NCBI GenBank assembly: GCA_902810075.1
Contig: LR778135.1
Location: 868,001 to 932,000 of the forward strand
Direction of reading: 5' to 3'
Length of the DNA: 64,000 nucleotides
Origin: Ruminococcaceae bacterium BL-6
Lineage (GTDB): Bacteria > Bacillota > Clostridia > Oscillospirales > Acutalibacteraceae
Part shown: one piece after another, positions 17,207 through 26,128 of the stretch
Position numbering within the stretch: the stretch's first letter is position 1
Layout: every line of letters starts with the position of its first letter
Position numbers and translations under genes: made by a program
The notes under the pieces: model-generated
Told to the model about the DNA's origin: nothing
Database searches by the model: none
The model's input: only the letters and a program-made list of their open reading frames with translations

Positions 17207-17298
17207 GGGGAGCTCGGGGCGTCGCTCCGCTATCTGAGCCAGCGTTATGTCATGCCTTATCCCGAGCTGAAAGCGATTCTGACGGATGTCGGTACGGA
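17207..17298 (+). CDS. cotJC: cotJC segment 2 of 3 (92 bp, codons 34-64)
   Basis: This short piece encodes GELGASLRYLSQRYVMPYPE, then LKAILTDVGTE, which is the CotJC sequence expected after QYGGPN. It includes E35, equivalent to the first manganese ligand of Mn catalases. It has no start or ribosome site of its own and is bracketed by the two elements. The last codon (GA|A) is split by the second junction. No stop or frameshift is present, so it can still be joined into a working gene. Confidence 0.92.
17291..17298 (+). repeat. Left attachment core of element 2
   Basis: GGTACGGA at the end of cotJC segment 2, repeated in the same orientation at 48699-48706. Joining across it restores VGTEELGHLE, the CotJC sequence around the second metal site. 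Flanking bases differ (C/A before, G/A after). Excision would remove 31,408 bp. Confidence 0.85.
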
Positions 17299-17356
17299 GG
17301 TGCCGAAATGCGCCTTTCGCTCGGCAGAAAGGGAGAGACGCGGCAGCCTGCGGATC

Positions 17357-17403
17357 AGAAAAAGCCCGAAAGGCGTTTCAAAACGTTCTTCCGGGCTTTT
17401 TCT
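17357..17403. terminator. Bidirectional terminator at left end of element 2
   Basis: AGAAAAAGCCCG pairs with CGGGCTTTTTCT, giving A and T runs on both sides. It ends the reverse-strand sulfonate operon and would also lie within the recombinase 2 frame in the excised circle. Confidence 0.8.
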
Positions 17404-17448
17404 TTGTGCTTTATTTGAAAGGATGTTTTTGGGAATGAATCTCCGGAT

Positions 17449-18234
17449 TTAAATGGTGTATTCCGGCTGGGGCTGTGCGCTTGCAAGATGCAGCTTTTCC
17501 AGAATGCTTCTGCGAAGCGCCAGAAATTCCGTCCCGCCACGGTGACGGGGCCTTGGCAGGCCGACTTCCAGAATCTCGCTGACCTTGCCGGGGCGCGGGG
17601 TCATGATGACGATCCGGTCGCTCAGATAGATGGCTTCATCCACGTCGTGCGTCACAAGGATCATCGTCGTGCCATCCGTTTCCCACAGCTCCAGCAGCTT
17701 ATCCTGCAGGTCGGCCCTGGTAAAGGAATCCAGCGCGCCCATGGGCTCGTCGAGCAGCAGGGCGGCCGGGTGGTTGATCAGCGCCCGCGCGATGGCCACG
17801 CGCTGCGCCATGCCGCCGGAAATCTGGTGGGGATAGGCGTTCTCAAATCCGTTCAGGCCGATCATGTCGATGTATTTCGCGATCTCCTGCTTCTGCGTCG
17901 CATAGCCCCCCCTGGCCTTCAGCCCGGACGCGATGTTCTTTTTCACTGTGAGCCACGGGAACAGGCTGCCCTGCTGAAACACGTAGCCGCGCTGAGGGTT
18001 CGGGGCGGTGATTTCCTTTCCTTCCAGCGTGATTTTCCCGGATTCCGGCCTGTCGAGCCCCGCGATCAGGCGCAAAAGTGTGGTCTTTCCGCAGCCGGAA
18101 GGGCCGATGATCGTGAAAAACTCTCCCTTTCGCACCGACAGGTTGATATTTCGGAGGGCATCCACCGTGTTGTCGTTGGTATCCACGTAAGTGCGGTTTA
18201 CCGATTTGATTTCGATCAGATTTTTCCCGCTCAT
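17449..18234 (-). CDS. ssuB: Sulfonate/taurine-type ABC transporter ATPase (SsuB/TauB-like)
   Basis: A 261-residue ATPase with Walker A GPSGCGKTT (about residue 42), Q-loop YVFQQGSLFPWLTV, signature SGGMAQRVAIARAL, Walker B ALLLDEPMGALD and switch His in VTHDVDEA. Sequence order and the adjoining permease place it in the nitrate/sulfonate/taurine group. Last gene of a three-gene operon read right to left; overlaps the permease gene by four bases. Confidence 0.88.
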   Translation of the reverse strand: MSGKNLIEIKSVNRTYVDTNDNTVDALRNINLSVRKGEFFTIIGPSGCGKTTLLRLIAGLDRPESGKITLEGKEITAPNPQRGYVFQQGSLFPWLTVKKNIASGLKARGGYATQKQEIAKYIDMIGLNGFENAYPHQISGGMAQRVAIARALINHPAALLLDEPMGALDSFTRADLQDKLLELWETDGTTMILVTHDVDEAIYLSDRIVIMTPRPGKVSEILEVGLPRPRHRGGTEFLALRRSILEKLHLASAQPQPEYTI

Positions 18235-19250
18235 TTTACAAGCCCCCTTTGCCAGATCAGCAGACGGCTCTGAATCAGGGAAATCACTTTCATAATCAGG
18301 GAGAAGAGCACGGCCATAATGATGATCGCGGCGTAAACCTTATAATACGAAGACCACGTTTTCGCCCAGTTGATGTAGTAGCCGAGACCCCCTTTGGCGC
18401 CCATCATTTCCGATATGACCAGCGTTGTGAACGCAAGTCCGTTGGCGGTGGAGATCCCGGTGAAAATCTGCGGGATGGCGTTGGGGAGCGCCACATGGAA
18501 CAGCAGGTAGCTCTGTTTCGCGCCGAGGGTCTTCGCCACTTCAAAATAGATTTTCTGCGTGCCCGCCATTCCCTGCGCCGTCATAAACGCCACCGGGAAC
18601 CAAGCGCAGATCGCGATCAGGAACACCCCTGCGATGAAAGAGGTGGGGAAGATGGTCAGCGCAAAGGGCATCCACGCGACCGCCGGAATGACGCCGGTGA
18701 TCTTCAGAATCGGGAACAGCCAGTAATAAACCCTGGAAAACCAGCCGATGAGGATTCCCGTTCCCACCCCGAGGATGACGCCGGACAGGAATCCGGCCGA
18801 AAACAGGCGCAGCGAGTAGCCTGTGTTGCTCAAAAGGAATTCGTATTCGTCGAGAAAAACGCTCGTGATTTTGGAAGGCCCCGGGAAAAAGGGAAGGGGA
18901 AGGATATCGAATTTGGTGCTGAGCAGATCCCACACCGCCAGAACGATCCCCATCGCAAAACGAAACGGCGCGCGGCCGATGAATTTCACCCGCCTGCCCT
19001 CGTCGAAAAAGGAGAAAGCGGCGGTCCCGAGATACAGCGCGATCAGCCCGGCCAGCGTGAGCTGATAAACGGTATCGACGACATTCTGGGCATCCGGAAC
19101 CGACAGGCTGATGATTTCGGCCACGGCGAACCCCGACAGGGAAAACAGCGACCATAAGAAATACTTTTTGTTCGGCACCTTGCGGCCCGGGTTCCGGGCC
19201 GCAGCCGGGGTTCGCCCGTTGCTCTGAGGTACAGCTGAAATCGTACTCAA
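18231..19250 (-). CDS. ssuC: Sulfonate-type ABC permease (SsuC/TauC-like)
   Basis: A 339-residue membrane protein with six or more hydrophobic segments and the EAA-type loop EVAKTLGAKQSYLLFHVALPNAIPQI followed by GLAFTTLVISEMMGAKGGLG, typical of SsuC. The TTG at 19250 is preferred because AGGAGGGAA lies 6 bases upstream; a longer frame would overlap the binding-protein gene. The N-terminus carries two extra helices before the core permease domain. Confidence 0.85.
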   Translation of the reverse strand: MSTISAVPQSNGRTPAAARNPGRKVPNKKYFLWSLFSLSGFAVAEIISLSVPDAQNVVDTVYQLTLAGLIALYLGTAAFSFFDEGRRVKFIGRAPFRFAMGIVLAVWDLLSTKFDILPLPFFPGPSKITSVFLDEYEFLLSNTGYSLRLFSAGFLSGVILGVGTGILIGWFSRVYYWLFPILKITGVIPAVAWMPFALTIFPTSFIAGVFLIAICAWFPVAFMTAQGMAGTQKIYFEVAKTLGAKQSYLLFHVALPNAIPQIFTGISTANGLAFTTLVISEMMGAKGGLGYYINWAKTWSSYYKVYAAIIIMAVLFSLIMKVISLIQSRLLIWQRGLVK

Positions 19251-19275
19251 TTTTGTTCCCTCCTGAAGGCCGGAA

Positions 19276-20049
19276 TTATTTTTGCTTGACGTCGTAATAA
19301 ATTTCATTCGCAAATTTTTCAGGGTCGTTTGTTTTCAGATATCCGACCTTCTTCAGTTCCTTTACAAAATAGAGGACGTCTTCTTTCGTATGCGTCTTGC
19401 CGCTCGCGTGTTCTTCTTTGGACGGGTACTCGTAGTTTTTGAGAAGCTCCGTCGCGAGTTCCTTATCGTTGATGTCCGAATACTTCTTTTCCGAGATGAT
19501 GTCGACTGCTTCCGCGGGATTGTCGTGGATCCATTCCTGCGCCTTGTTGTACGCGGTCAGAAGCGCGGCGGCCCTTTCCGGGTTTTCCTTCAGGTCTTTC
19601 GCAGTTTTGATGGAAGAGCCCTTCGGGACGATGATCTTGATGCAGCCGTTGTGCAGTCCGTCCACGACCTTGACCTTCACGCCTTCCTCGATGGAAGGGA
19701 AGAACTGGAAATCGCCGTTCACGACCGGGATGGTCCCGTTGTTCAGGCCGATCTTTCTGGTTTCGGTGTCCGCAGAAATCAGGTTGACGTCAAACCCTTC
19801 CTCCGCGAAAAAGCCTTTTTCATAGGCGATGTAAATCGGCGCGGCGCACAGGGAGCCGTCTTTTCCGGGGATGTCGATTTTGCCGTATTTGTACTGAGAG
19901 GTTCCGGAGGCGGTGGCAGCGGCGCCCGAAGGGGCGGCGCCGCCTGTCTTTGTACCCGGATTCGTGCCGCATGCGGTGAGCGCGACGGACAGGGAAAGGA
20001 TGAGCGCGGATGCGCCGACGATTCCTTTAAATTTTTTCTGAATTTTCAT
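19276..20049 (-). CDS. ssuA: Sulfonate-type binding lipoprotein (SsuA-like) with internal deletion
   Basis: The protein has a signal peptide and lipobox (LTAC), then the family start (YKYGKIDIPGKDGSLCAAPIYIAYEKGFFAEEGFDVN). At 257 residues it is roughly 90-100 short. After IKTAKDLK the expected second-lobe region (usually beginning GKKIGV...) is missing and the sequence jumps to ENPERAAALLTAYNKAQEW, the family's C-terminal part. Frame is kept, so this looks like an in-frame deletion near 19588. The product may not bind substrate. Comparison is from memory of the family. Confidence 0.75.
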   Translation of the reverse strand: MKIQKKFKGIVGASALILSLSVALTACGTNPGTKTGGAAPSGAAATASGTSQYKYGKIDIPGKDGSLCAAPIYIAYEKGFFAEEGFDVNLISADTETRKIGLNNGTIPVVNGDFQFFPSIEEGVKVKVVDGLHNGCIKIIVPKGSSIKTAKDLKENPERAAALLTAYNKAQEWIHDNPAEAVDIISEKKYSDINDKELATELLKNYEYPSKEEHASGKTHTKEDVLYFVKELKKVGYLKTNDPEKFANEIYYDVKQK

Positions 20050-20170
20050 GAGTAACTCTCCTCACATTTATTTCAGGATACTGCTTTTTCAAATCGCCCG
20101 GTCTGCGCGGGAGCTTTCGGCCGCGCGGAACCCGGGGAGGGGTTTCGTCCTTTCCAACAGGGAATCAATA

Positions 20171-20212
20171 GAAAAAAAGAAGCACAGCCCGGAATTTCTC
20201 GGACTGTGCTTT
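20171..20212 (-). terminator. Attenuator terminator in the ssuA leader
   Basis: On the reverse strand AAGCACAGTCCG pairs with CGGGCTGTGCTT (one G-T pair) and is followed by CTTTTTTTC. It starts 16 bases after the stop of a cysteine-rich leader peptide and lies about 120 bases before ssuA, so it would end most transcripts before the structural genes. Confidence 0.8.
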
Positions 20213-20227
20213 CACAGACGATAAAAT

Positions 20228-20335
20228 TCACTCGGGCAGGGGAACGGAAAAAAGGACACAGGAACACCTGCGCATACAGATGGCGGATGCGCGGCAACTG
20301 ATTCTGTTCCGGCTGGAAACGGTTATGATCCTCAT
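20228..20335 (-). CDS. Cysteine-rich leader peptide upstream of ssuABC
   Basis: A 35-codon frame beginning MRIITVSSRNRISC with four cysteine codons at positions 14, 20, 24 and 26. An AGAGGG site lies 9 bases before the ATG, it follows a near-perfect promoter, and its stop lies 16 bases before an intrinsic terminator. This is the classic layout for ribosome-mediated attenuation: stalling at Cys codons when cysteine is short would favour read-through into the sulfur-source transporter. Not in the supplied list of longer frames because of its size. Function inferred from layout. Confidence 0.65.
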   Translation of the reverse strand: MRIITVSSRNRISCRASAICMRRCSCVLFSVPLPE

Positions 20336-20389
20336 GACAGGTTCCCTCTTTCTAAATAATACTTTGCATACTTAATTAATATGTTATGA

Positions 20390-20419
20390 ATTATATCATA
20401 ATTCTTGTTTCATTGTCAA
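20390..20419 (-). promoter_or_regulatory. Promoter of the leader-ssuABC operon
   Basis: On the reverse strand: TTGACA (20419-20414), 18 bases, TATAAT (20395-20390). Both boxes are perfect. Confidence 0.8.
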
Positions 20420-20461
20420 ATACGAATTTCAGGCAATTCCAACTCAAATTTTATAAAGAAA

Positions 20462-20497
20462 GTCCTTCTCCCTCCGCCTTGGGCGGGGAAGAAGGAC
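20462..20497 (-). terminator. Terminator of the efflux operon
   Basis: A GC-rich palindrome (CCTTCTCCCTCCGCC with GGCGGGGAAGAAGG) followed on the reverse strand by TTTCTTT, 15 bp after the TolC-like gene. It belongs to the CCCCGCC/GGCGGGG palindromes seen elsewhere in element 2. Confidence 0.65.
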
Positions 20498-20511
20498 GAA
20501 GCTGCTCTGCC

Positions 20512-21558
20512 TCAGGCTCCGGTCTGCGGGAGAAGGGAATCCGGGAGCGAATATCCGATTTTCATATTCATGTAGCCGAAATAATTGAGGAACAGTGCGT
20601 TCCGGTCGTCCGCCAGCGCGGTTTTCGCCGCTTTCAGCTCCTGGGCCTTGCCGTCCACCGCCTTTTGGGTGGAGAACCCGAGCGAAAAGGCATTCTGCTC
20701 AAACTCGAGCTCGCTTTCCTTCTGCTTTATATTGGACAGGTCCTGCTGATAGACCGTATAGGAGCTGTTCAGCGCATCGTACAGCTTTTTGAACGCCGCC
20801 TCTTCCGACCGCTGCACCTGCTGCAGCGCGATGTAGGCGTTGTTCAGCTCGGCGTTCGTGCTGTGATAATCCTCCTGATACTGGTAGGCGAGCTTCGCGG
20901 CCTGAATCTTCGTGCTGTTTCCCTTCATCATGATCACGTCTTCCCCGTAACGGATGGCGGGGATGCTGCTGAAGTCGAAATCGTCGTCCGAGACCGGCTT
21001 TATGTTCATGATAACGCCGTTCGACAGGTTCAGCCGCTTGCGAAGAGAGGCCTTTTCCTGCGTGAGCTGGTCGTCGAGCCTGGTCAGGGCGTTCTGCGCC
21101 TGGTCTGCCTGCTGCCGGAGGGCGTCGACATCCTTTTGGGAAGCATAGCCGAGGGAAAGCGACTGAAGCGCGCTGTTCAGCGATTTCCGGGCGCTTTCCG
21201 CCGCGTTCTGCGCCGCGGCCAGCCGGTCGTTGTCCGCGCAGTAAAGCAGGTAGGCCCGTTTCGCGCTCAGCACCGCGCCGTGCACGTTCTGCTCGTACTG
21301 CTCCTTCGCGATGTCGTACAGGTTGTCGTAATAATCCTCGTCGTCTTCCCCTTCGTGATCCTCGGAATTGTTCTGCGCGATTTCAAGGTTGTTCCGGATG
21401 GTTTTCAGGTCCAGATTGTATTCCTCCATGATCTTTTCGATCGAGTTCAGGGAAACTTCGACCGCGCGAGCCCGCGACGCGGCCTCCGCCGCGCCGGCGG
21501 GGAGCGAAAAGCCCGCCGTCAGGATGGCAGTCAGCAAAAAAGCGATCCATTTTTTCAT
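20512..21558 (-). CDS. TolC-like coiled-coil secreted protein
   Basis: A 348-residue protein with a cleavable signal peptide (AFLLTAILTAGFSLPAGAAEA) and long heptad-type helices with repeated halves (e.g. ARKSLNSALQSLSLGYASQKDVDALRQQ and ELEFEQNAFSLGFSTQKAVDGKAQEL), as in TolC/outer membrane efflux proteins. A Gram-positive cell has no outer membrane; short TolC-like proteins of this type occur beside MacAB-like operons in clostridia. Fourth gene of an operon with HlyD, FtsX-type permease and ATPase genes. A helper of the export complex is plausible. Confidence 0.7.
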   Translation of the reverse strand: MKKWIAFLLTAILTAGFSLPAGAAEAASRARAVEVSLNSIEKIMEEYNLDLKTIRNNLEIAQNNSEDHEGEDDEDYYDNLYDIAKEQYEQNVHGAVLSAKRAYLLYCADNDRLAAAQNAAESARKSLNSALQSLSLGYASQKDVDALRQQADQAQNALTRLDDQLTQEKASLRKRLNLSNGVIMNIKPVSDDDFDFSSIPAIRYGEDVIMMKGNSTKIQAAKLAYQYQEDYHSTNAELNNAYIALQQVQRSEEAAFKKLYDALNSSYTVYQQDLSNIKQKESELEFEQNAFSLGFSTQKAVDGKAQELKAAKTALADDRNALFLNYFGYMNMKIGYSLPDSLLPQTGA

Positions 21559-21628
21559 GTCTTTTCCCTCCAGAAATTGAAAGTGACTTGGTCCTTCTTC
21601 CGCCCCAGGCGGGCAAGAGAGGCTGAAT

Positions 21629-22885
21629 TTAGGAATGGACGGATTTTTTCGGCTTGATCTTCATCCCCTCCTTGATGCTGACATCCGGTTCGGACAGCAC
21701 CGTCTCCCCCTTTTTCAGGCCGTCGAGGATTTCAGCCGAATCATGATCCTCGATTCCCTTCTTTACCGTTCTCAGAACCGTTTTCCCGTCGCTCACGACG
21801 AAGACACAGCTCTTGCCCCCGTTGTCAAATACGGCGCTCAGCGGGACTTTCACGGCTTTGCTCTTCTTTTCCGTGACGATCCTGACATCCACCTCGTACC
21901 CCTGCTTCATCTGCGGGAGCGGCTTTAAAGGCTCGATCGTGATTTTGATCCTTTTCTGATTCACGCCGAGGGAAGAGGTCATCTCCACGGCGCTCGGCGC
22001 GATTTCCGTCACCTTGCCGGCGACCGTCTGCTTTTTCTCGGACCGTTCTGCGATCTCGACGTCGTTCCCCGGCTTGATCTCGATGGCGTCGTCCGCCAGA
22101 ATGTAGGCTTCCACTTCCATTTTTCCGACATCCGCGATCACGAACGCGATGGTTCCCGGTGCGCCGACCGTGTTGACATCCACCTTCTTTTCCAGCACCA
22201 CCCCGTCGATAGGGGACCGGATCTCCTGCTTTTTCAGGCTGTTCGACAGATTTTCCCTGCCCAGTACGGCCTGGCTCAGCTGCGCGTTGTAAACCGCCTT
22301 AGCGCTCGCGGGGGTATTGGTCTCCAGCTGCTGCAGGTCGATCTTGGCACTGTCCAGCTTGGACTGCGCGCTTTTCAGGGCGATTTCCTTTGCTTTCAGG
22401 TCCTTCGTGCTCAGATTGCCCTGCTCCGAAAGGAGCTTTGCGTAGTTAAAATCGTCCAGTGCCAGCGTATAGGCGTCTTCCGCCGCCCCGATCACGATTT
22501 TCGCCTTCTCCACGCTGGTCGCGTAATTCTTTACGGCGCTGTCGCCCTGAAAGCTCGCTTCGATCTCTTTGATCTTCGCATCTTGGGTCTTGAGCTGCAT
22601 TTCCAGATCCGTTTTTTCCAGGGAAAGAAGGAGATCGCCTTTCTTCACCTGCTTCCCCACGGAAGCGGGGATGCTCTGAATCAGGCCGCTCCCTTCGATG
22701 CTCGCGTTCCTGAACTCCTTGTACCTGACGGTCCCGATATCCTCCACATATTTTTTGATCTCCCCTTCCTGAACGGTCTGAACGTCCGCTTCGGTTGCCT
22801 GATTGGAAAAATACCAGAACAGCAGGGAGGCGGCGCAGACGATACCGATCCCCAGAATCCAGATTTTTATTTTCTTCTTTTTCAC
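21629..22885 (-). CDS. HlyD/MacA-type membrane fusion protein
   Basis: A 418-residue protein with an N-terminal membrane anchor (IWILGIGIVCAASLLFWYF), a split biotinyl-lipoyl domain (ASVGKQVKKGDLLLSLEK ... IRSPIDGVVLEKKVDV), a coiled-coil hairpin between them (about residues 85-215) and beta-barrel domain (VEAYILADDAIEIKPG). It links an ABC exporter to outer components. Gene order with MacB-like subunits on its upstream side supports this. Confidence 0.85.
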   Translation of the reverse strand: MKKKKIKIWILGIGIVCAASLLFWYFSNQATEADVQTVQEGEIKKYVEDIGTVRYKEFRNASIEGSGLIQSIPASVGKQVKKGDLLLSLEKTDLEMQLKTQDAKIKEIEASFQGDSAVKNYATSVEKAKIVIGAAEDAYTLALDDFNYAKLLSEQGNLSTKDLKAKEIALKSAQSKLDSAKIDLQQLETNTPASAKAVYNAQLSQAVLGRENLSNSLKKQEIRSPIDGVVLEKKVDVNTVGAPGTIAFVIADVGKMEVEAYILADDAIEIKPGNDVEIAERSEKKQTVAGKVTEIAPSAVEMTSSLGVNQKRIKITIEPLKPLPQMKQGYEVDVRIVTEKKSKAVKVPLSAVFDNGGKSCVFVVSDGKTVLRTVKKGIEDHDSAEILDGLKKGETVLSEPDVSIKEGMKIKPKKSVHS

Positions 22886-22972
22886 GATTCATTCGACCCC
22901 CTATGTATTTCCAGCTTGCGCATTGCTTTCTGTTTTTCCCCGCCCTCCGGCGGGGAAGGCCTGCGGAGAAAA

Positions 22973-25351
22973 TCATTCCGCGCTTTTCAGCGACTCCACC
23001 ATATCGATATCGCCGACTTTTTTCCCGAGCAGCAGATTGGCCGTCCATGTGAAAAACGCGATGAGCGCCGCGGCGACCAGATAGCTGGAGGGATCGAGAA
23101 CGGACGGCAGCCACATCGTGTCGGTGGCCGACGTGTCGATCATGAGCTGCGTCAGCATTTTTCCCGGAAGGACTCCCACCAGAGCCCCGAAAGCGCTGAG
23201 AAAGAAATTTTCATGAAAGACCAGCTTTTTCAGCTCCTTCGTCGTGAAACCCAGCACGGCAAGGGTTGCGATCTCCCTCCGGCGCTCGAAAATATTGATG
23301 TTCGTGATATTGTAGATCACCGCGAAGGTCAGGATGCCCGCCCCGAGGATCATGATGGCGATCATGCTGGTCATGGTCCCCATGGTCTTTTCAATATTGG
23401 AGACGATCTCCGATTTCGACTGGACGGTGTTGACGCTGATGATATCCTTCAGGTCTTTGGTGACTTCCTCCTCATATTCCGGATTCTCCAGCTTCAGGTA
23501 GGCCGCGTTGATCACGGTCCCTTCCCTGAGCAGATAATCCAGGTAATCGGTGCTGCACACCGCGCTTTGCCCGAGAATCTCCATAGTGCTTCCCCGGACG
23601 AGCACCTGCTTTTTGTCTTCATCCCCGTTTTTCCCCGGGTAAAAGGAGCGCAGATACGCCGTCTTCCCGGGCTTCAGGCCCAGCGTGTTCATCAGGCGGC
23701 CCGGCAGAAGGATGCCGTCCCGGGGGATGGCTGCCCTGTTTCCATCCGCGTCCAGAACGCCGTACAGCTTTGAATCCGGGTCGAGGGCGATCAGGCCGAT
23801 GTCCTTTTTCCTCCACCCGTTCGTGATCTCCATTCCGCTTTCCAAAAGCGGCTCGACTGTTTCGATGTGGTCGATGCTGCGCAGATAATTCAGCTCGTCG
23901 GCGTTCATCACCTTGGAAAAATTGACCTTCAAATCGTATTTCTGAATGTCGCGGAACTGGATCCCCATCATGTAATCCACGGAATCCTGCATCCCCATGG
24001 CCATCAGGATCAGCACCATGGAAAAGATGATCCCGACGGAGGCCATCGCGGAGCGCTTTTTATACCGGAAGATGTTCCTCACGATGATCTTCCAGCTGAA
24101 ATTGATGTTTTTCCAGAAGATGCGCAGGTTTTCCAGAAAGATTTTCTTTCCGGAGGCGGGCGGCTTCGGCCGCATGGATTCGGCCGGCATCAGCCGCAGC
24201 TCTTTGCGGCACGCGTTGTAGCCCGCCGCAATGCAGAAGAGCAGCGCCAGCAGGGAGGCCGGCAGCAGAAGCTCCCAGTGGACTTCCGTATTTCCCATCG
24301 GAAGATTGTAATATTGATTGTATAAGCCGAGCATGGCTTTTCCGAGGACGAAAAAGCCCATGAGAGCCCCGAGCACGCTCCCCAGCACCCCGACCAGCAC
24401 GGGGTAGGTCTGATAGTGGAGCATGATCTCCGTGTCGCTGTAGCCCAGCGCCTTGAGCACCCCCATCAGCGTCCTCTGATTTTCGATCATCCTCGTCATC
24501 GTGATGTAGATGATCACCGCGGAGGCGATGAAAAAGATCATGGGGAAGCTGGTCCCCATCGATTTCAGCCCTTCCACATCCGAGTGGAACATGCTGTAGC
24601 TGAGCTGGTCCTTCCGCTCCACCGTGCTGTTCTCGCCGTACTGCTTGAGCATCTTTTTCATTTCATCCGCAACGGCTTTTCCGTCGCCGTCCTGCTCCAG
24701 AAGCACGCTGATGTCGTTGACCGCATCCTGAAAGCCCGTGATGTTCTGCAGGTAGGATTTCCTGACGTAGACCAGGCCGAATTTTTTCGGGTCCGGCACA
24801 AGGTCGCTCGCCTCGCGCAGCTCGTATGTATATTCGGGGCTTTTCTCCGTGCCGACCACCTTGAGCTTCACCCGGTTCCCGTTGAGGATCGGCTCGATCG
24901 TCTGGCCCATGGAAAGGCCGTTGGCCTTGAAGAAGTTTTCTGACACGAGGCACTCGTTTCCGCCTTCCGCCGAAAAGTAGCTGCCGGATGTCAGCAGGAT
25001 GCCGTTGACGGTGTCCCTCTTCTGGTCGGGCAGGGAAATCAGCCGCACCATCGCGTCCCGGTCCCCGATTTCGATGCGCGCATCCTGCACGACCCGGCCC
25101 TCGGCCGTTTTCACGCCCGGAATCGATTCAACCCGGTCCACCGCCCCTTCGGGCGCGCGGAGCACGGAGCTCCAGATATCCGCCAGACGGTACTGCTCAA
25201 AGTACTTTTCGCCGGCCCCCTCGACGCCCGCCAGGGCGGTGTTCATGCCGGTGTAAAACATGACGCCGATCATGACCACGACGAGGACCGACAGGAACTG
25301 CCCCTTCGATTCCCCCAGGTCCCGGTAGAATTTCTTCAGAAAAAGCCACAT
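22973..25351 (-). CDS. FtsX-family ABC exporter permease
   Basis: A 792-residue permease. There is one N-terminal helix (FLSVLVVVMIGVMFYTGMN), a large extracellular part, then FtsX domains at about 265-385 and 665-785 with eight further membrane segments in all. This duplicated organisation is typical of MacB/BceB-like exporters. The ATG follows the ATPase stop directly, so the two subunits are co-translated. The substrate is unknown; a toxic compound or peptide is likely given the TetR control. Confidence 0.85.
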   Translation of the reverse strand: MWLFLKKFYRDLGESKGQFLSVLVVVMIGVMFYTGMNTALAGVEGAGEKYFEQYRLADIWSSVLRAPEGAVDRVESIPGVKTAEGRVVQDARIEIGDRDAMVRLISLPDQKRDTVNGILLTSGSYFSAEGGNECLVSENFFKANGLSMGQTIEPILNGNRVKLKVVGTEKSPEYTYELREASDLVPDPKKFGLVYVRKSYLQNITGFQDAVNDISVLLEQDGDGKAVADEMKKMLKQYGENSTVERKDQLSYSMFHSDVEGLKSMGTSFPMIFFIASAVIIYITMTRMIENQRTLMGVLKALGYSDTEIMLHYQTYPVLVGVLGSVLGALMGFFVLGKAMLGLYNQYYNLPMGNTEVHWELLLPASLLALLFCIAAGYNACRKELRLMPAESMRPKPPASGKKIFLENLRIFWKNINFSWKIIVRNIFRYKKRSAMASVGIIFSMVLILMAMGMQDSVDYMMGIQFRDIQKYDLKVNFSKVMNADELNYLRSIDHIETVEPLLESGMEITNGWRKKDIGLIALDPDSKLYGVLDADGNRAAIPRDGILLPGRLMNTLGLKPGKTAYLRSFYPGKNGDEDKKQVLVRGSTMEILGQSAVCSTDYLDYLLREGTVINAAYLKLENPEYEEEVTKDLKDIISVNTVQSKSEIVSNIEKTMGTMTSMIAIMILGAGILTFAVIYNITNINIFERRREIATLAVLGFTTKELKKLVFHENFFLSAFGALVGVLPGKMLTQLMIDTSATDTMWLPSVLDPSSYLVAAALIAFFTWTANLLLGKKVGDIDMVESLKSAE

Positions 25352-26056
25352 TTACCATTCGATCCTTTCCACCGGCGCCGGGTTTTCGTTGCGTTCGACC
25401 GCTTCCACCTTCCCGTTCTTGATCCGCACCACCTTATCCGCCATTTGGGCGATCGCGCTGTTGTGCGTGATGATCATCACCGTGTTTTTAAATTTGCGGT
25501 TTACGTCGCGCAGCAGCTTCAAAATGGATTTCCCGGTCATGTAATCCAGCGCGCCGGTCGGCTCGTCGCACAGGAGCAGCGTGGGGTTCTTGGCCACCGC
25601 CCTCGCGATGGAGACGCGCTGCTGCTCGCCGCCGGAAAGCTGCGCCGGGAAGTTGGACATCCTCTCGTCCAGCCCCACATCCTTCAATACCGCCGCGGCA
25701 TCCAGGGGGTCGTCGGAGATCTGGGCCGCGATCTCGACGTTTTCCAAAGCGGTGAGGTTCGGCATCAGGTTATAGAACTGGAAGACAAAGCCGATGTGCT
25801 TTCTGCGGTACATGGTCAGCTCGTTCCTGCTGAATTTCGCGATATCCTTTCCGCCGACCCACACCTCGCCCGAGGTGGGAAAATCCATTCCGCCCAGAAT
25901 ATTGAGGACGGTGCTCTTCCCGGCCCCGCTGGGGCCGAGGACGACCACCAGCTCGCCCCGGTTTACCTCGAACGAAACGCCGTTCGCGGCCCGTATCTTC
26001 ACCTCGCCCATCTCATACTCTTTCACGACGTCTTTTACGGAAATGATCGGTTCCAA
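25352..26056 (-). CDS. ABC exporter ATPase (MacB/LolD-type)
   Basis: A 234-residue ATPase with Walker [10 protein letters not shown], signature [15 protein letters not shown], Walker [13 protein letters not shown] and H-loop ITHN. A TTG start is preferred: GGAGGG sits 6 bases before it, whereas the ATG two codons earlier touches that site. First structural gene of the efflux operon, just downstream of the TetR gene on the same strand. Confidence 0.85.
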   Translation of the reverse strand: MEPIISVKDVVKEYEMGEVKIRAANGVSFEVNRGELVVVLGPSGAGKSTVLNILGGMDFPTSGEVWVGGKDIAKFSRNELTMYRRKHIGFVFQFYNLMPNLTALENVEIAAQISDDPLDAAAVLKDVGLDERMSNFPAQLSGGEQQRVSIARAVAKNPTLLLCDEPTGALDYMTGKSILKLLRDVNRKFKNTVMIITHNSAIAQMADKVVRIKNGKVEAVERNENPAPVERIEW

Positions 26057-26128
26057 AAACATCCCTCCTTTTCCGGGGGATCAGAAAAAGAGCTCCTTTT
26101 CCCGAACCCCGTCTGAAAAAATCTTTGC

